From: Lunularia cruciata
Lineage: Eukaryota; Streptophyta; Marchantiopsida; Lunulariales; Lunulariaceae
Reading direction: 5' to 3'
NCBI GenBank assembly: GCA_948567375.1
Contig: OX419758.1
Coordinates: 3,353,001 to 3,417,000 of the forward strand
Length of the DNA stretch: 64,000 bases
The notes beneath the pieces were generated by a model. The model worked only from the letters and a program-made list of their open reading frames with translations. It was not told the origin of the DNA and did not search any database. Made by a program: the position numbers and the translations under genes. This document shows positions 55,822 through 64,000 of the stretch, in pieces. Within the stretch, counting starts at the first letter, position 1, and each line of letters starts with the position of its first letter.

Positions 55822-56682
55822 AACACTCAATTGCTAATGTCTACTTCAATATAGAGTCAATATGATCACTTTGGAAGGCGTACATGTGACAACCCGGCAA
55901 ATATCACTTTTGCGGTAATTGGGTCAGTAGAGTTTGTTCCCGTAGAGATACTATCCAGAATTGGTTGAATACAAAGACAAAAGTCACAATTGCAGTTCTT
56001 CTTGATTGCTTCTTTAATCTCTTAGGTAGAAACTACACCCAGAAGAGAGTAACAAGCTCACAATCTTGACAACTTGTCACAAATACACACATAATCACAT
56101 CATAGCAAAGTCTGTCCAAACAACTCTTGATTGTGATGATTCAGATTCTCCCGAAGACGGCACTTCACTGTGAAGACCGATTTTGCCTCAGAATTGTGTT
56201 CCACCCCTCCACTGAAGGCATAACTTCCTTGATCAAAATTGCTTCACATCAACTTCGTGTTGCACTCACCAATGCAGAATACTACCAACACTACAATTCC
56301 TCTCAGATCTGTCAAGGCATTGCTCCAATGCACTTCACTCAAGATCAAACACACAAAATGAAGATCAAGGCTGCAGATTCCAACATCCACAACACACACT
56401 GACTTGCTCTTTGGAATTCTCCACACACTCACAAACACAAACACAAAATTGATAATCGGAATTAAGCTTAAGCAATGAGTACTAGGAACAACACTTCACT
56501 TTATCTATCTTCAGAAATATGAATACTGAATAACATCGTACTGTGATTGCTCCACTTAAATACTGAAACAAACGGCAGACTTGCCTACCTAGGCACCACT
56601 TCGTAACATCTCTTCCTACCTATAGATCCTAATTGACAATCTATCTCTTCATATCTGCCTCTTCCTATCTCCAAATTGACTT

Positions 56683-58590
56683 TTATCTCGATCCGATGTC
56701 TACCTCATCATCGGCTTCCACACCTGATGATCTTCTTACTATTTCTCCTTCTTCGGGTATATCTACATCTACCAAATCCTTCATTGTTTCTGCTACTTCT
56801 TTACTAGAAACTACAATTGCACTAAGGAATGACTTATCTAACTCATTATCTCTTGACCCACTCTTCTCTAATGTGTCAATCATCAAGTCAGATGACACTT
56901 GTACTCCTACTTCTGCAACATCAGGTCTCTTCTCCACTATCACACTATTCCAAATCTTCTCTAATTCCAAATTGACTAAATCCAGTCTAAGACTAACATT
57001 GTTCTCTACATCTAACATTTTCCTATCTACACACTCTCTCAATTGAATCAGCAACGTGTTCATATCCACATCTTTGGCTTTTCTCTTCCGAGTTTCCTGC
57101 ACAAGTAACTTCAACTCATGTAGGCGGGCTTCTTCCAATCTCCCTTCAGCCTCTGTGCTTAAGATTGCTCTCAACTTCCCCGCAACTTCTCTTACTGATT
57201 CCGACTCATATCCTTGAGAGCGCTCTACCTTCAGTTCTTCACGATACATCTTTAGCTTGTCTTCGTACTCTACAGCAAGCATCTTCTTCTCCTCTGCATA
57301 TTGTGTACTCTGTAACTCAGCACTTCTGACTAGCTCTCGTAATTTTTCTTCTTCTTCTTGCCTGGCTGCTAACTCCCTCTGCCATGATTGATCCTTCCCC
57401 ACTGCACTCTTCTTCAAGCTGTCCAATTCCTACTCCATTACGATGTTCATCGTCTTCAAATGAACATTCTTGACGCGCACATCACTCACTTCTTCCTTCA
57501 TCTTATTGAGCCACATCGTTTGTTCCTTGAATTCTCCGGCTTGCCTTTGCAATTCCTTTTCCTTTTCTGCGCAACTCTCTTGTAGCATGGTCAGCATTTT
57601 CTTCATCAAGCTTTCCTCCTTCCAAAGTTCTTCCACTTCCTTGCTTCTTCGGACTTGTTGCTCCTGCAGCTCTTCACTTCACTTACTAGATACTTCACCA
57701 TCTGCAATTTGTTCATCCCCTTCCTACAATCTTGGGGAATTACTCTTTGATGCTCCTTCAACAGTTCCAGCAATGGTGTTACCACCTTTGTCAAATAGGA
57801 TATCCCGCTGAAGTGCTCTTCCTTGTCATCACCATCTTTGTCTGGAGTCTTCTTTTTTGTCATTGGCTCCTTCATCCAAAGTCGTGATCTGTGTATCTTC
57901 ATCGTGTCAGCACTTTCTTCATCTTGGCCTCTTGAACTTGGCCCCGCGGGATTCTCTACTTCCTCTTCTGCTCTTGATGTGTTTACTACCATCGTCTGGC
58001 AAGCCTCACTTACTGCTACCAATTGCTGGACCTCTGGCTCCCCATTGCTATCACTCCCAGACTCCTCACTTTTCAAGGTGAGCTCCCCTTCTTCCGATTC
58101 CTCTTCTTGCGACTCAATCTCTTCCCCAGACTCTGATCTTGATGATGCCTCTTTTATGATCTTTGCCATCTTCAACCTCAGCCGCCAAGTCTTCCTTTGC
58201 ATGGGAGGCAACCTTGCTTCTTTGGGTTTGCAGCGTTTCTTTGCCTTTGGACTGGTAATTTCTTTGACTTTCCACTGTCCCGTCCTCGCAAAGTATTTGT
58301 CATTTGCTCAAAGATGCAGCATATACTGGCGCTCTTCCTCGTCTGCTTCTCGTCGCAAATCGGGATGCATGTGAGACACCATACAATGATGCTCTTCTTT
58401 GGATAGTAATTTCAGCCCAAAGTAGAAGTGGGCTGCAAACGGTGCAAAATAATGTGGTGCCGAGCCCGTTTGCCAATTCACCACCATCTGCCTTGTTTGG
58501 TGGTAGAAACACTTTGCCCAATTCACTGGAGCTCCTGCAAACATCTGATGGAAGAAAACCGCCTACTGCATGTTCATGTAGGTGGTTCAT
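56683..58590 (-). pseudogene. L-LTR main protein: C-terminal two thirds
   Basis: Minus-strand frames 58308-58544, 57606-58211, 57430-57636 and 56683-57426 follow one another. They read FYFGLKLLSKEEHHCMVSHM, the acidic tract SEEGELTLKSEESGSDS, the coiled coil, and the end EADDEVDIGSR. Isolated stops and a shift near 57610 break it. The C-terminal 247-residue frame is intact. Similarity to the plus-strand copy at 25457-27331 is high across its length. Confidence 0.65.
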
Positions 58591-59111
58591 TCTGGCTTGA
58601 ACATGGCCATCATTGCTCCCACAATACTTCTTTGGATCGGATCCCGATAGGACTCTACCTTGTAGCCATTCGTGGTTCTTGGAGCAAAGAACAAATTGCG
58701 GATTTCCGTTGTCTCCTCTGCAACATCACACTTCCGATAGAAGGTGATCCTTGTTGGTTCTCTTGCTTCTCTTCCCAATACCAACTTCCAATCCAACTCA
58801 ATCCATCAAGCCGGATTGCCTCTCTTCCCTTCCACCTTTGGACCCTCCTCACAATTACTGGCAGCGATCTTTGCCATCACTCTCAAGAAACTGAAATTCC
58901 AGTTCCATGCTAAAAAGGTAATACAAAGTCTAATCAAGACTTCAATTCTTGCCACTACATCTACCCTTGGGTTTCGGAAAATCTCTCTCTCGATGGGCTT
59001 TCGGACACGCGTTACTGCAGGACAACTACTCAAAGGAATTGGAAATTTACTCAAAGTATTCAACTTTCCCTTGCTTAGTCGCAATTTTATATTGCCCCGA
59101 ATTGTAGTCAT
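58587..59111 (-). pseudogene. L-LTR main protein: N-terminal third (ORFb)
   Basis: The frame opens with the ATG three bases after the ORFa stop (59117-59115). It reads LSKGKLNTLSKFPIPLSSCP, DVVARIEVLIRLCITFLAWN and MAKIAASNCEEGPKVEGKRG, a stop (58806) also found in the plus copy, then DWKLVLGREAREPTRITFY and NGYKVESYRDPIQRSIVGAM. Confidence 0.6.
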
Positions 59112-59114
59112 TCT

Positions 59115-59342
59115 TTAGTCTATTTCATCTGTGAATTTCTCTCTTCTGCATGCACTCCTGGTTATTGTCAAGACATGCTTCTTTTGCCCCCGCCATTTCT
59201 TGAAATGTACTTTCTTGCCACGTACAGAGGTTGTTAAACGGTCTTCGTCTTTCCTGCGTCTTACAACCCAAAGACGGTGATCTTTGGACTTTTTCCGACG
59301 TACTCCTCTTCCAAGTACCTCCATCATTGGATCTAATATCAT
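59115..59342 (-). CDS. L-LTR upstream small ORF (ORFa)
   Basis: An intact 75-residue basic frame begins near the LTR start and ends in TAA at 59115. It reads DPMMEVLGRGVRRKKSKDHR, VHFKKWRGQKKHVLTITRSA and REKFTDEID. The first codon of the listed frame may be an alternative start. The plus-strand copy has the same frame with two stops. No domain is recognised. Its place in U3, just upstream of ORFb, is the point of interest. Confidence 0.45.
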   Translation of the reverse strand: MILDPMMEVLGRGVRRKKSKDHRLWVVRRRKDEDRLTTSVRGKKVHFKKWRGQKKHVLTITRSACRREKFTDEID

Positions 59343-59464
59343 CTTCTTTGGATTTCCTCCAAAGTTACTTCCGTCTATTCTTTGTCCGCAATTTGACTTT
59401 GAGTGCTTACTTCATCTCTTAAACACTACTAACCATAGAAAAACAAAAAAATGTGGGTACCACA

Positions 59465-59476
59465 TACCCCTCCCTC
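59465..59476 (-). other. Family L polypurine tract
   Basis: On the minus strand GAGGGAGGGGTA directly precedes the LTR start TGTGGTACCC. Confidence 0.75.
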
Positions 59477-61286
59477 AAATGTGAGCATCCTTATGAACAC
59501 CAACAACTAGGTTTTTATACAAAGTCGGGTTTGGGGTCCAATATTTTCTAACCCTCCAACCATTGACACGAGTTGCAAAAGGATTGCCATCTAGGTCTGT
59601 GAGTTGAATAGAACCATTATCATAGATGTGCATCCCCCGATACTGTCCCATCCACCTCAGATGTAATTTTCCTAGAAAAAATAGGTGGCAATTATCATAT
59701 AATAATACCAAGTCTCCTTCCTGAACAGTCACAGGTTTATTTCTTTTATTGTGCCAAACCTTCCATTGCTCTTGAATTTCCTTTGTAGTTTGCATTGCTT
59801 CGTCCCTTTTCTCTTCCAACCACATCAGTTGATGAATCCGAAGATCTTGACTTGCTTCCTCCGACAAATATATTTCACAAAGTATTCTATAGGTCGGTAC
59901 TTCAAACTCAACTGGTAATATGGGATGCAATCCGTATGTCAGGAAATAAGGAGTTTGCTTGGTAGTAATCTTTTCAGTTGTTTGATATGCCCACAACACT
60001 GCAGGTAACTTTGCATCCCACTCATAGGCATAATTGACTGTTACCTTATTCAAAATTTTACACAGCAATCCATTGGCTTTCTCCATGAGTCCATTCGCTT
60101 TTGGGTTGTAAGGCGTGGTCTTCCAATGCTTAATTTGGAAGTATTTGGTTAACACCTCAACCATCAAGTTCAAAAAATGAGTTCCCCGATCACCGACCAA
60201 TTCCAGTGGACACCCATAAGAGGAAATGATGTTTGGAAAGAAAAATTCTGCCACTATCTCTACATCATCTCTTTGTGTTGCCTCTGCTTCCACCATCTTG
60301 GTGGCATAATTGGTACATACTAAGATGTACCTCTTCCTTGTGACACGGGTTATTGGTTGAATGGGTCCCACAAAATCAATACCCCATTTCTCAAATGGGG
60401 CCAGAGGCAAAATTAGTTTCAAAGGCCATTGGGAAGTCACCGTCAGTTTCCTTATTCTTTGACAGGCATCACAACTCCGGATATGGGCATGAGTATCTTT
60501 ATACATCGTAGGCCACCAATACACTACCGAAAGAATTTTCTTCACCGTATTTTTCAGGGCATAATGTCCCCCCAATGCTTCCGAGTGCAAGGATTTGATG
60601 ACTCTTCCTACTTTGTATGCTTCCAGGCATCTCCGAAGTACTTCATCTTTACCCATTTTAAACAAAATGTTGTGTTTCAATTGGTATTGTCCTATTTTGC
60701 AAAGAAAGACTGCTCTTTGTTCCGGGTCCAGCCCCTCAAGACAATGGCACATATGCAAATAATGATATTCTACCGCATACCACGTACTTTGAACAACCAT
60801 TAAATGATATAGCTCTTCATCAGGAAACCAATCATCAATTTCCAAATCTTGGTCTTGAGTTTCTAACCTGGATAAGAAGTCCGCATTTGAATGCAAAGCT
60901 CCCTTCCTTACTTGTACAGTGTATGTGAATTCTTGTAACAACAAGATCCATTGTGCAATTTGCCCGGAAAAATCTGCGTTCTTGACCAAGTGTTGCAGTG
61001 CATAATGGTCCACATAGAAGATGAATTTGTATCCTAACAGGTAGAGGCGAAATTTCTTGCAGGCATACACCATTCCGAGTGCTTTTCTTTCTGTCGTTGA
61101 ATAGTTCTTTTTAGAAACTGAAAGTTGTCGGCTGGCATAATACACCGGGTAGTCCTTTTTCTTCTTGTCTTTCTGACTTAAGACAACTCTGATGGCCATG
61201 GACAAAGTATCCACATATACATGAAAAGGGACGTCCCAATTTGGGGCCCTCATGACTGGTGCTTCAACCCGTTTCTTCTTCAACAC
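59475..61286 (-). CDS. pol: Family L pol: RNase H and integrase, intact 603-residue frame
   Basis: One unbroken frame. RNase H shows YVDTLSMAIRVVLSQ, STTERKALG, FYVDHYAL and a distal NADFLSR. Integrase shows a zinc finger (H in GGHYALKN, CDACQR) and all three DDE residues (GIDFVGPIQP, VGDRGTHFLN, GLMEKANGLL). A C-terminal WMGQYRGMHIYDNGS region follows. No chromodomain is seen. It ends at the LTR. The start is a leucine-type codon in the RT-RNase H connection, so this is the C-terminal part of a larger polyprotein. Confidence 0.85.
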   Translation of the reverse strand: MLKKKRVEAPVMRAPNWDVPFHVYVDTLSMAIRVVLSQKDKKKKDYPVYYASRQLSVSKKNYSTTERKALGMVYACKKFRLYLLGYKFIFYVDHYALQHLVKNADFSGQIAQWILLLQEFTYTVQVRKGALHSNADFLSRLETQDQDLEIDDWFPDEELYHLMVVQSTWYAVEYHYLHMCHCLEGLDPEQRAVFLCKIGQYQLKHNILFKMGKDEVLRRCLEAYKVGRVIKSLHSEALGGHYALKNTVKKILSVVYWWPTMYKDTHAHIRSCDACQRIRKLTVTSQWPLKLILPLAPFEKWGIDFVGPIQPITRVTRKRYILVCTNYATKMVEAEATQRDDVEIVAEFFFPNIISSYGCPLELVGDRGTHFLNLMVEVLTKYFQIKHWKTTPYNPKANGLMEKANGLLCKILNKVTVNYAYEWDAKLPAVLWAYQTTEKITTKQTPYFLTYGLHPILPVEFEVPTYRILCEIYLSEEASQDLRIHQLMWLEEKRDEAMQTTKEIQEQWKVWHNKRNKPVTVQEGDLVLLYDNCHLFFLGKLHLRWMGQYRGMHIYDNGSIQLTDLDGNPFATRVNGWRVRKYWTPNPTLYKNLVVGVHKDAHI

Positions 61287-62387
61287 CTGGAAAGTTTCTT
61301 CTTGAATTTGCCTCCCACAGATAATCTTTGGATTTCTTTAGAAGCTTGGTAAGGGGTGCAGCAAGCACCGCATAATTTGACACAAAGCGTCTGTAGTATC
61401 CAACATGTCCTAAGAAGGCTCTCAGCTCCTGGAGGTTCTTCAGGGATTCCAAAGCTGCAATTACTTTAACCTTCTTGACATCCACTTCAATACCTTGGCT
61501 TGACACTCGATGCCCTAGAAGAATTCCCTCCTTCATTGCGAAGAAGTATTTCTCCGGGTGTAGGACAAGCCGGCAAAACGACACCTTTCAAAAGTTTGGT
61601 GAAGGTAATCTAAATGTACATCTCTTCGCCCAAACACACAAAAATCATCAATGAAGACCTCCACAAATTTACGTAGAAAATCTTTGAATATTGAATTCAT
61701 CATCCGTTGGAAAGTAGCAGGAGCATTACACAACCCAAAGGGCATTTGATTGTAAGCAAAAGTGCCCCAATCAATCATGAATGTGGTTTTGTCCTTGTCT
61801 TCTTCTTGAATGGATACTTGATTGTACCATGAAAATTCATCAAGAAAACTATAGCATGGATGACCAGCTACTTGGTCCAAAATTGTATCTGTAAATGGGA
61901 AAGGATGATGGTCCTTTCAGGTGACTGCATTCAATTTGCACAAATCTTGGCACACTCAAATTTTCCCTGTCTTCTTCTTTGGAATGATGACAATGTGAGA
62001 AACACACTCATTGCTTAGAATAGGGAAAATTATTCCGGCCCCTAAGTACTTATCAATTTTGTCTTTTACCAAGAGGGAGTACTTTGGGTTCAGGTGGTAT
62101 TGTCTTTGCCAATCCGGAATTGCACCTTTGACCAGATCAATCCGGTGCTCGCCAAATTCTTGTGGAATTCCCGGCATTTGGTCAATATACCAGGCGAATA
62201 CATCCCGGAACTCTATAAATAGGGCAGTGTATCCTGCCAACTCCTCGGTGGTGACTGTCTTTGAAATTTTCAAAATCTTTTCTTCAGTCAAGACCACATG
62301 TTGACAGTCATCGGGGTTAATGACACCTTCTACGTGACTTACTCGGCTCAATCCAAGACGTACTGCCGTCAAACCCCCTTCTTCCAA
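61264..62387 (-). pseudogene. pol: Family L reverse transcriptase
   Basis: Three minus-strand frames (61956-62387, 61533-61880, 61264-61584) read FIEFRDVFAWYIDQMPGI, GIIFPILSNECVSHIVIIPK, PFGLCNAPATFQRMMNS and the catalytic VFIDDFCVFG. They continue with the thumb VKVIAALESLKNLQELRAF. Stops after TGKI and in the AVT/KDHHPF region, and a shift near 61560, break it. RT and RNase H-integrase are otherwise in continuous order. Confidence 0.8.
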
Positions 62388-62705
62388 GTCTTGTTCACCC
62401 GAAGCAATGTCCTATGGGTCTTCATCGTTGACCTCTACCTCGTAGCATTCTAAATAATTTACTTGGACATCGGCTTTGGAGTCCTCGGAAGACAAAGACA
62501 ATGTATCTTTGGATTCATCCTTGTCTTCTGACGAAGAAGTTTCCCCAAGATGAGGAACCTTTGTCCAACTTACCGTCACCAGCTTTTGTTCTTTAGACAA
62601 AATGTCTTTAAATCATATTTTTTGCTGGTGCCAATCCACCATAACCTGTGCACTATACAACCAAGGTCTCCCAATCAAGAGAGGGTAGCCAGTTTTGGTT
62701 ATTGG

Positions 62706-62954
62706 TCATAACATAATGAAGTTTAATTTGAAGGGCACCCCTCCTATAATCGTGGTGATATTCGACAGCATGCCCAAGGGCCATCTCCTGATTTGATTTG
62801 CAAACTTAAGTATTCGGGGTGTTGGTTCAAATGTTGTGTACCCCAGTCGATGTGCAGTGTCTTCTATCATGACATTTACACCCGACCCCAAATCAATGGG
62901 TATGGATGTAATCATACAGCCTACTATCTCTGCATCCACCTCGGGAGATCCCAA
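62706..62954 (-). pseudogene. Family L protease
   Basis: The frame contains IPIDLGSGVNVMIEDTAHRL. The usual (I/L)DSGA(S/T) loop reads DLGSG, so the active-site Ser has moved or changed. The Asp is present. It lies between gag and RT as expected. Stops separate it from its neighbours. Confidence 0.6.
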
Positions 62955-63167
62955 ATCTTCCTATTCAATACAATAAATTGCGGGCAAGTCTTTCTTGGTC
63001 ATCGCCCTTACTTTCTTAAGAGTTGAACTTAGCTACTTTTTATAAAGCTTATTGTCCTCCCATAACTGTTTAAATGTGACATTTGTGCTTGTAGATGCCA
63101 TATCTGCCACAATATTGTACTGTGGAACTCCTCCCAATTTCACCTACTTCGTCTTTGGCTTTGGTTC

Positions 63168-63491
63168 TTAATTGTTTGCATGTTCAAAGCGAACTTTGGG
63201 ATGCTTGAGGATAGTAACCGGAGTGCATAGGTGCTTGACCCGATGATCATCAGGTTGACCAACTTCGGCGTGGATCAGGTCTTTTACTTCAGACCTGATA
63301 TCCACCGAAAAGACGGGAGGTTGTGTCTCCGTATTTGTCTCCACACTCATCTCCCGCATGCGTAGTATTGCTTCCTTAATTTCTTTCTGCATGGCTTTTG
63401 CTTTGGCTTTTGCTAGGACCTTTTCCTCCTTCGCAGAAAGGATAGCTTTTGGTCGTAGTCTCTTCATTTTCCGTGAGGAAGAAGACGCCAT
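63168..63491 (-). pseudogene. Family L gag-protease linker
   Basis: A 107-residue frame with a Lys/Ala-rich helix (SAKEEKVLAKAKAKAMQKEI) and ILKHPKVRFEHANN lies between the zinc knuckles and the protease. I do not recognise a domain. It was probably read as part of the gag-pol precursor. Confidence 0.4.
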
Positions 63492-63509
63492 ACTTGCTTC
63501 TTCGGAAGC

Positions 63510-63919
63510 TCAATTCTTCCTCTCCGTGTGAGTTTCTACCTTCAAAATTTTGAGGTCCGGCCAATCTCCTTCTGAAGCTAGACTCCCTTCTCGAGGCCTC
63601 TCTTCCTCGGGTGTAATACAATTGACATTAGTGTCCCACTTTGCTTGGAGCGCAGCATGCTCAGCGGGAGTTAGAACATACTTTACAAGGGGCTTTGGAT
63701 TGGGTGGTTGTGGGCACTGGTTTCTTGTGTGCCCCAATCCTTTACAATTCCCACAAAGGAGTATGTACCCAATTTGTCATCTTGGCTCCGGACAATTTGG
63801 AGACCAATGTCCCATGGAGCCACAATTGTAACAAGCACCCGATGCAACTTTTTGAGGTCTATTTTGAGCACCCATTGGGGGTCTTTGTGGAGGAGCAGTA
63901 GGATTGTACTCCCGTGGTC
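63510..63919 (-). pseudogene. gag: Family L gag, zinc-knuckle end
   Basis: Two CCHC knuckles lie in series: C-YN-C-GSMG-H-WSPN-C (about 63792-63832) and C-GN-C-KGLG-H-TRNQ-C (about 63714-63758). They are separated by a stop (PEPR*QIGYILL). A proline-rich lead-in (NPTAPPQRPPMGAQNRPQ) precedes them, and the tail reads QPPNPKPLVKYVLTPAEHA. The capsid part lies beyond the L LTR inserted at 63920. Confidence 0.7.
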
Positions 63920-64000
63920 TATGGTGCCCACATTTTTTGTTTTTTTTCAAATTAGAGAAGAAGAAGTGTATAGAGAAGTCGGATTGTGCCTGTATGGCCG
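63920..64000 (+). repeat. Start of another family L LTR, plus strand
   Basis: TATGGTGCCCACATTTTTTG followed by AGAGAAGAAGAAG-type sequence matches the start of the L LTR at 24384. It is inserted in the gag of the minus-strand L element, with candidate duplication tggtc (63915-63919). The rest lies outside the window. Confidence 0.75.

Larger units (their letters stand above)
50544..55884 (-). mobile_element. Family C chromovirus, minus strand, 5' end cut by L
   Basis: The 3' LTR (50544-51280), chromodomain, integrase, RNase H, RT, protease and gag follow in order on the minus strand. The gag N-terminal region reaches about 55820, and the element is cut at 55884 by the L element. The base flank at its 3' end is aagaa (50539-50543). 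It is the better preserved of the two C copies. Confidence 0.88.
55885..59464 (-). repeat. Family L 3' LTR (3.58 kb)
   Basis: On the minus strand it starts TGTGGTACCCACATTTTTT at 59464 and ends TTGTCACA at 55885. The polypurine tract GAGGGAGGGGTA lies immediately upstream, which fixes the boundary. It codes ORFa (59115-59342), ORFb from 59111, and the acidic, coiled-coil protein. Confidence 0.92.
55885..63919 (-). mobile_element. Family L Ty3/gypsy element, 3' LTR to gag, minus strand
   Basis: The order on the minus strand is gag zinc knuckles (63714-63832), protease, RT, RNase H and integrase (59475-62954), a polypurine tract and the long 3' LTR (55885-59464). Insertion into the C element left gtaca (55880-55884) on the inner side. 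At 63920 a second L LTR in plus orientation interrupts it, so its 5' end lies outside the window. The pol frame is the least broken in the window, so this copy is among the youngest here. Confidence 0.9.

Noticed and set aside
1-64000. CRISPR array, bacterial operon or phage
   Set aside because: No regular spacer array was seen, and the plant retrotransposons, introns and NUPT show eukaryotic nuclear DNA.

Overview
The window is a block of nested, mostly decayed transposable elements from a large plant nuclear genome. The evidence is plant-type Ty3/gypsy retrotransposons (several with chromodomains), primer sites matching plant initiator tRNA-Met, PIF/Harbinger transposase relics, a LINE relic and a decayed piece of plastid 23S rRNA gene. 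A gymnosperm or other very large plant genome would fit, but the sequence alone does not fix the species. I see no intact host protein-coding gene. The only possible host RNA gene is a tRNA-Arg-like sequence with a damaged anticodon arm.

Five retroelement families recur; I call them A, B, C, D and L. A (LTR about 0.65 kb) encodes RT-RNase H-integrase without a chromodomain. B (LTR about 0.42-0.44 kb, TGTAACAATATGG start) and C (LTR about 0.74 kb) are chromoviruses ending in a chromodomain. D is known here only from a gag with two zinc knuckles. L has a very long LTR (3.58-3.74 kb) beginning TGTGGTRCCCACA and ending TTGTCACA. This LTR carries its own open reading frames for a conserved acidic, coiled-coil protein.

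Layout. 1-3484: the 3' part of an A element (+), inserted in a D element (-, 3485-about 8780). D is also split by a short L solo LTR (5101-6932). 8790-23607: a C element (-), broken by an L LTR (9585-16623) that itself contains a full B element (11257-16371), and by an A solo LTR (17135-19161) that has captured about 1.38 kb of plastid 23S rRNA DNA (17243-18619). 23608-28256: the 3' end of a B element whose LTR is split by a full-length L solo LTR (24384-28123, TSD agcct). 28257-31990: C and D fragments and a LINE relic. 32000-33300: the tRNA-Arg-like sequence and a GC-richer stretch with a TATA-like box. 33300-48500: low-coding DNA with local tandem duplications, a C solo LTR, two HARBI1-like transposase relics and a degenerate hypothetical gene with an acidic tail. 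48570-64000: a three-deep minus-strand nest, B split by C (50544-), C split by a nearly complete L element (55885-63919), which is in turn split by the start of another L LTR on the plus strand.

The strongest candidate for something unusual is the L family. It has long ORF-bearing LTRs, a conserved stop-start junction between two reading frames in both long copies, an in-frame stop shared by both copies, and a shorter LTR subfamily that has lost most of the reading frame but kept its C-terminal tail and the 3' LTR region. Reading frames were judged by eye. Boundaries without a TSD are accurate to roughly 10-30 bases.
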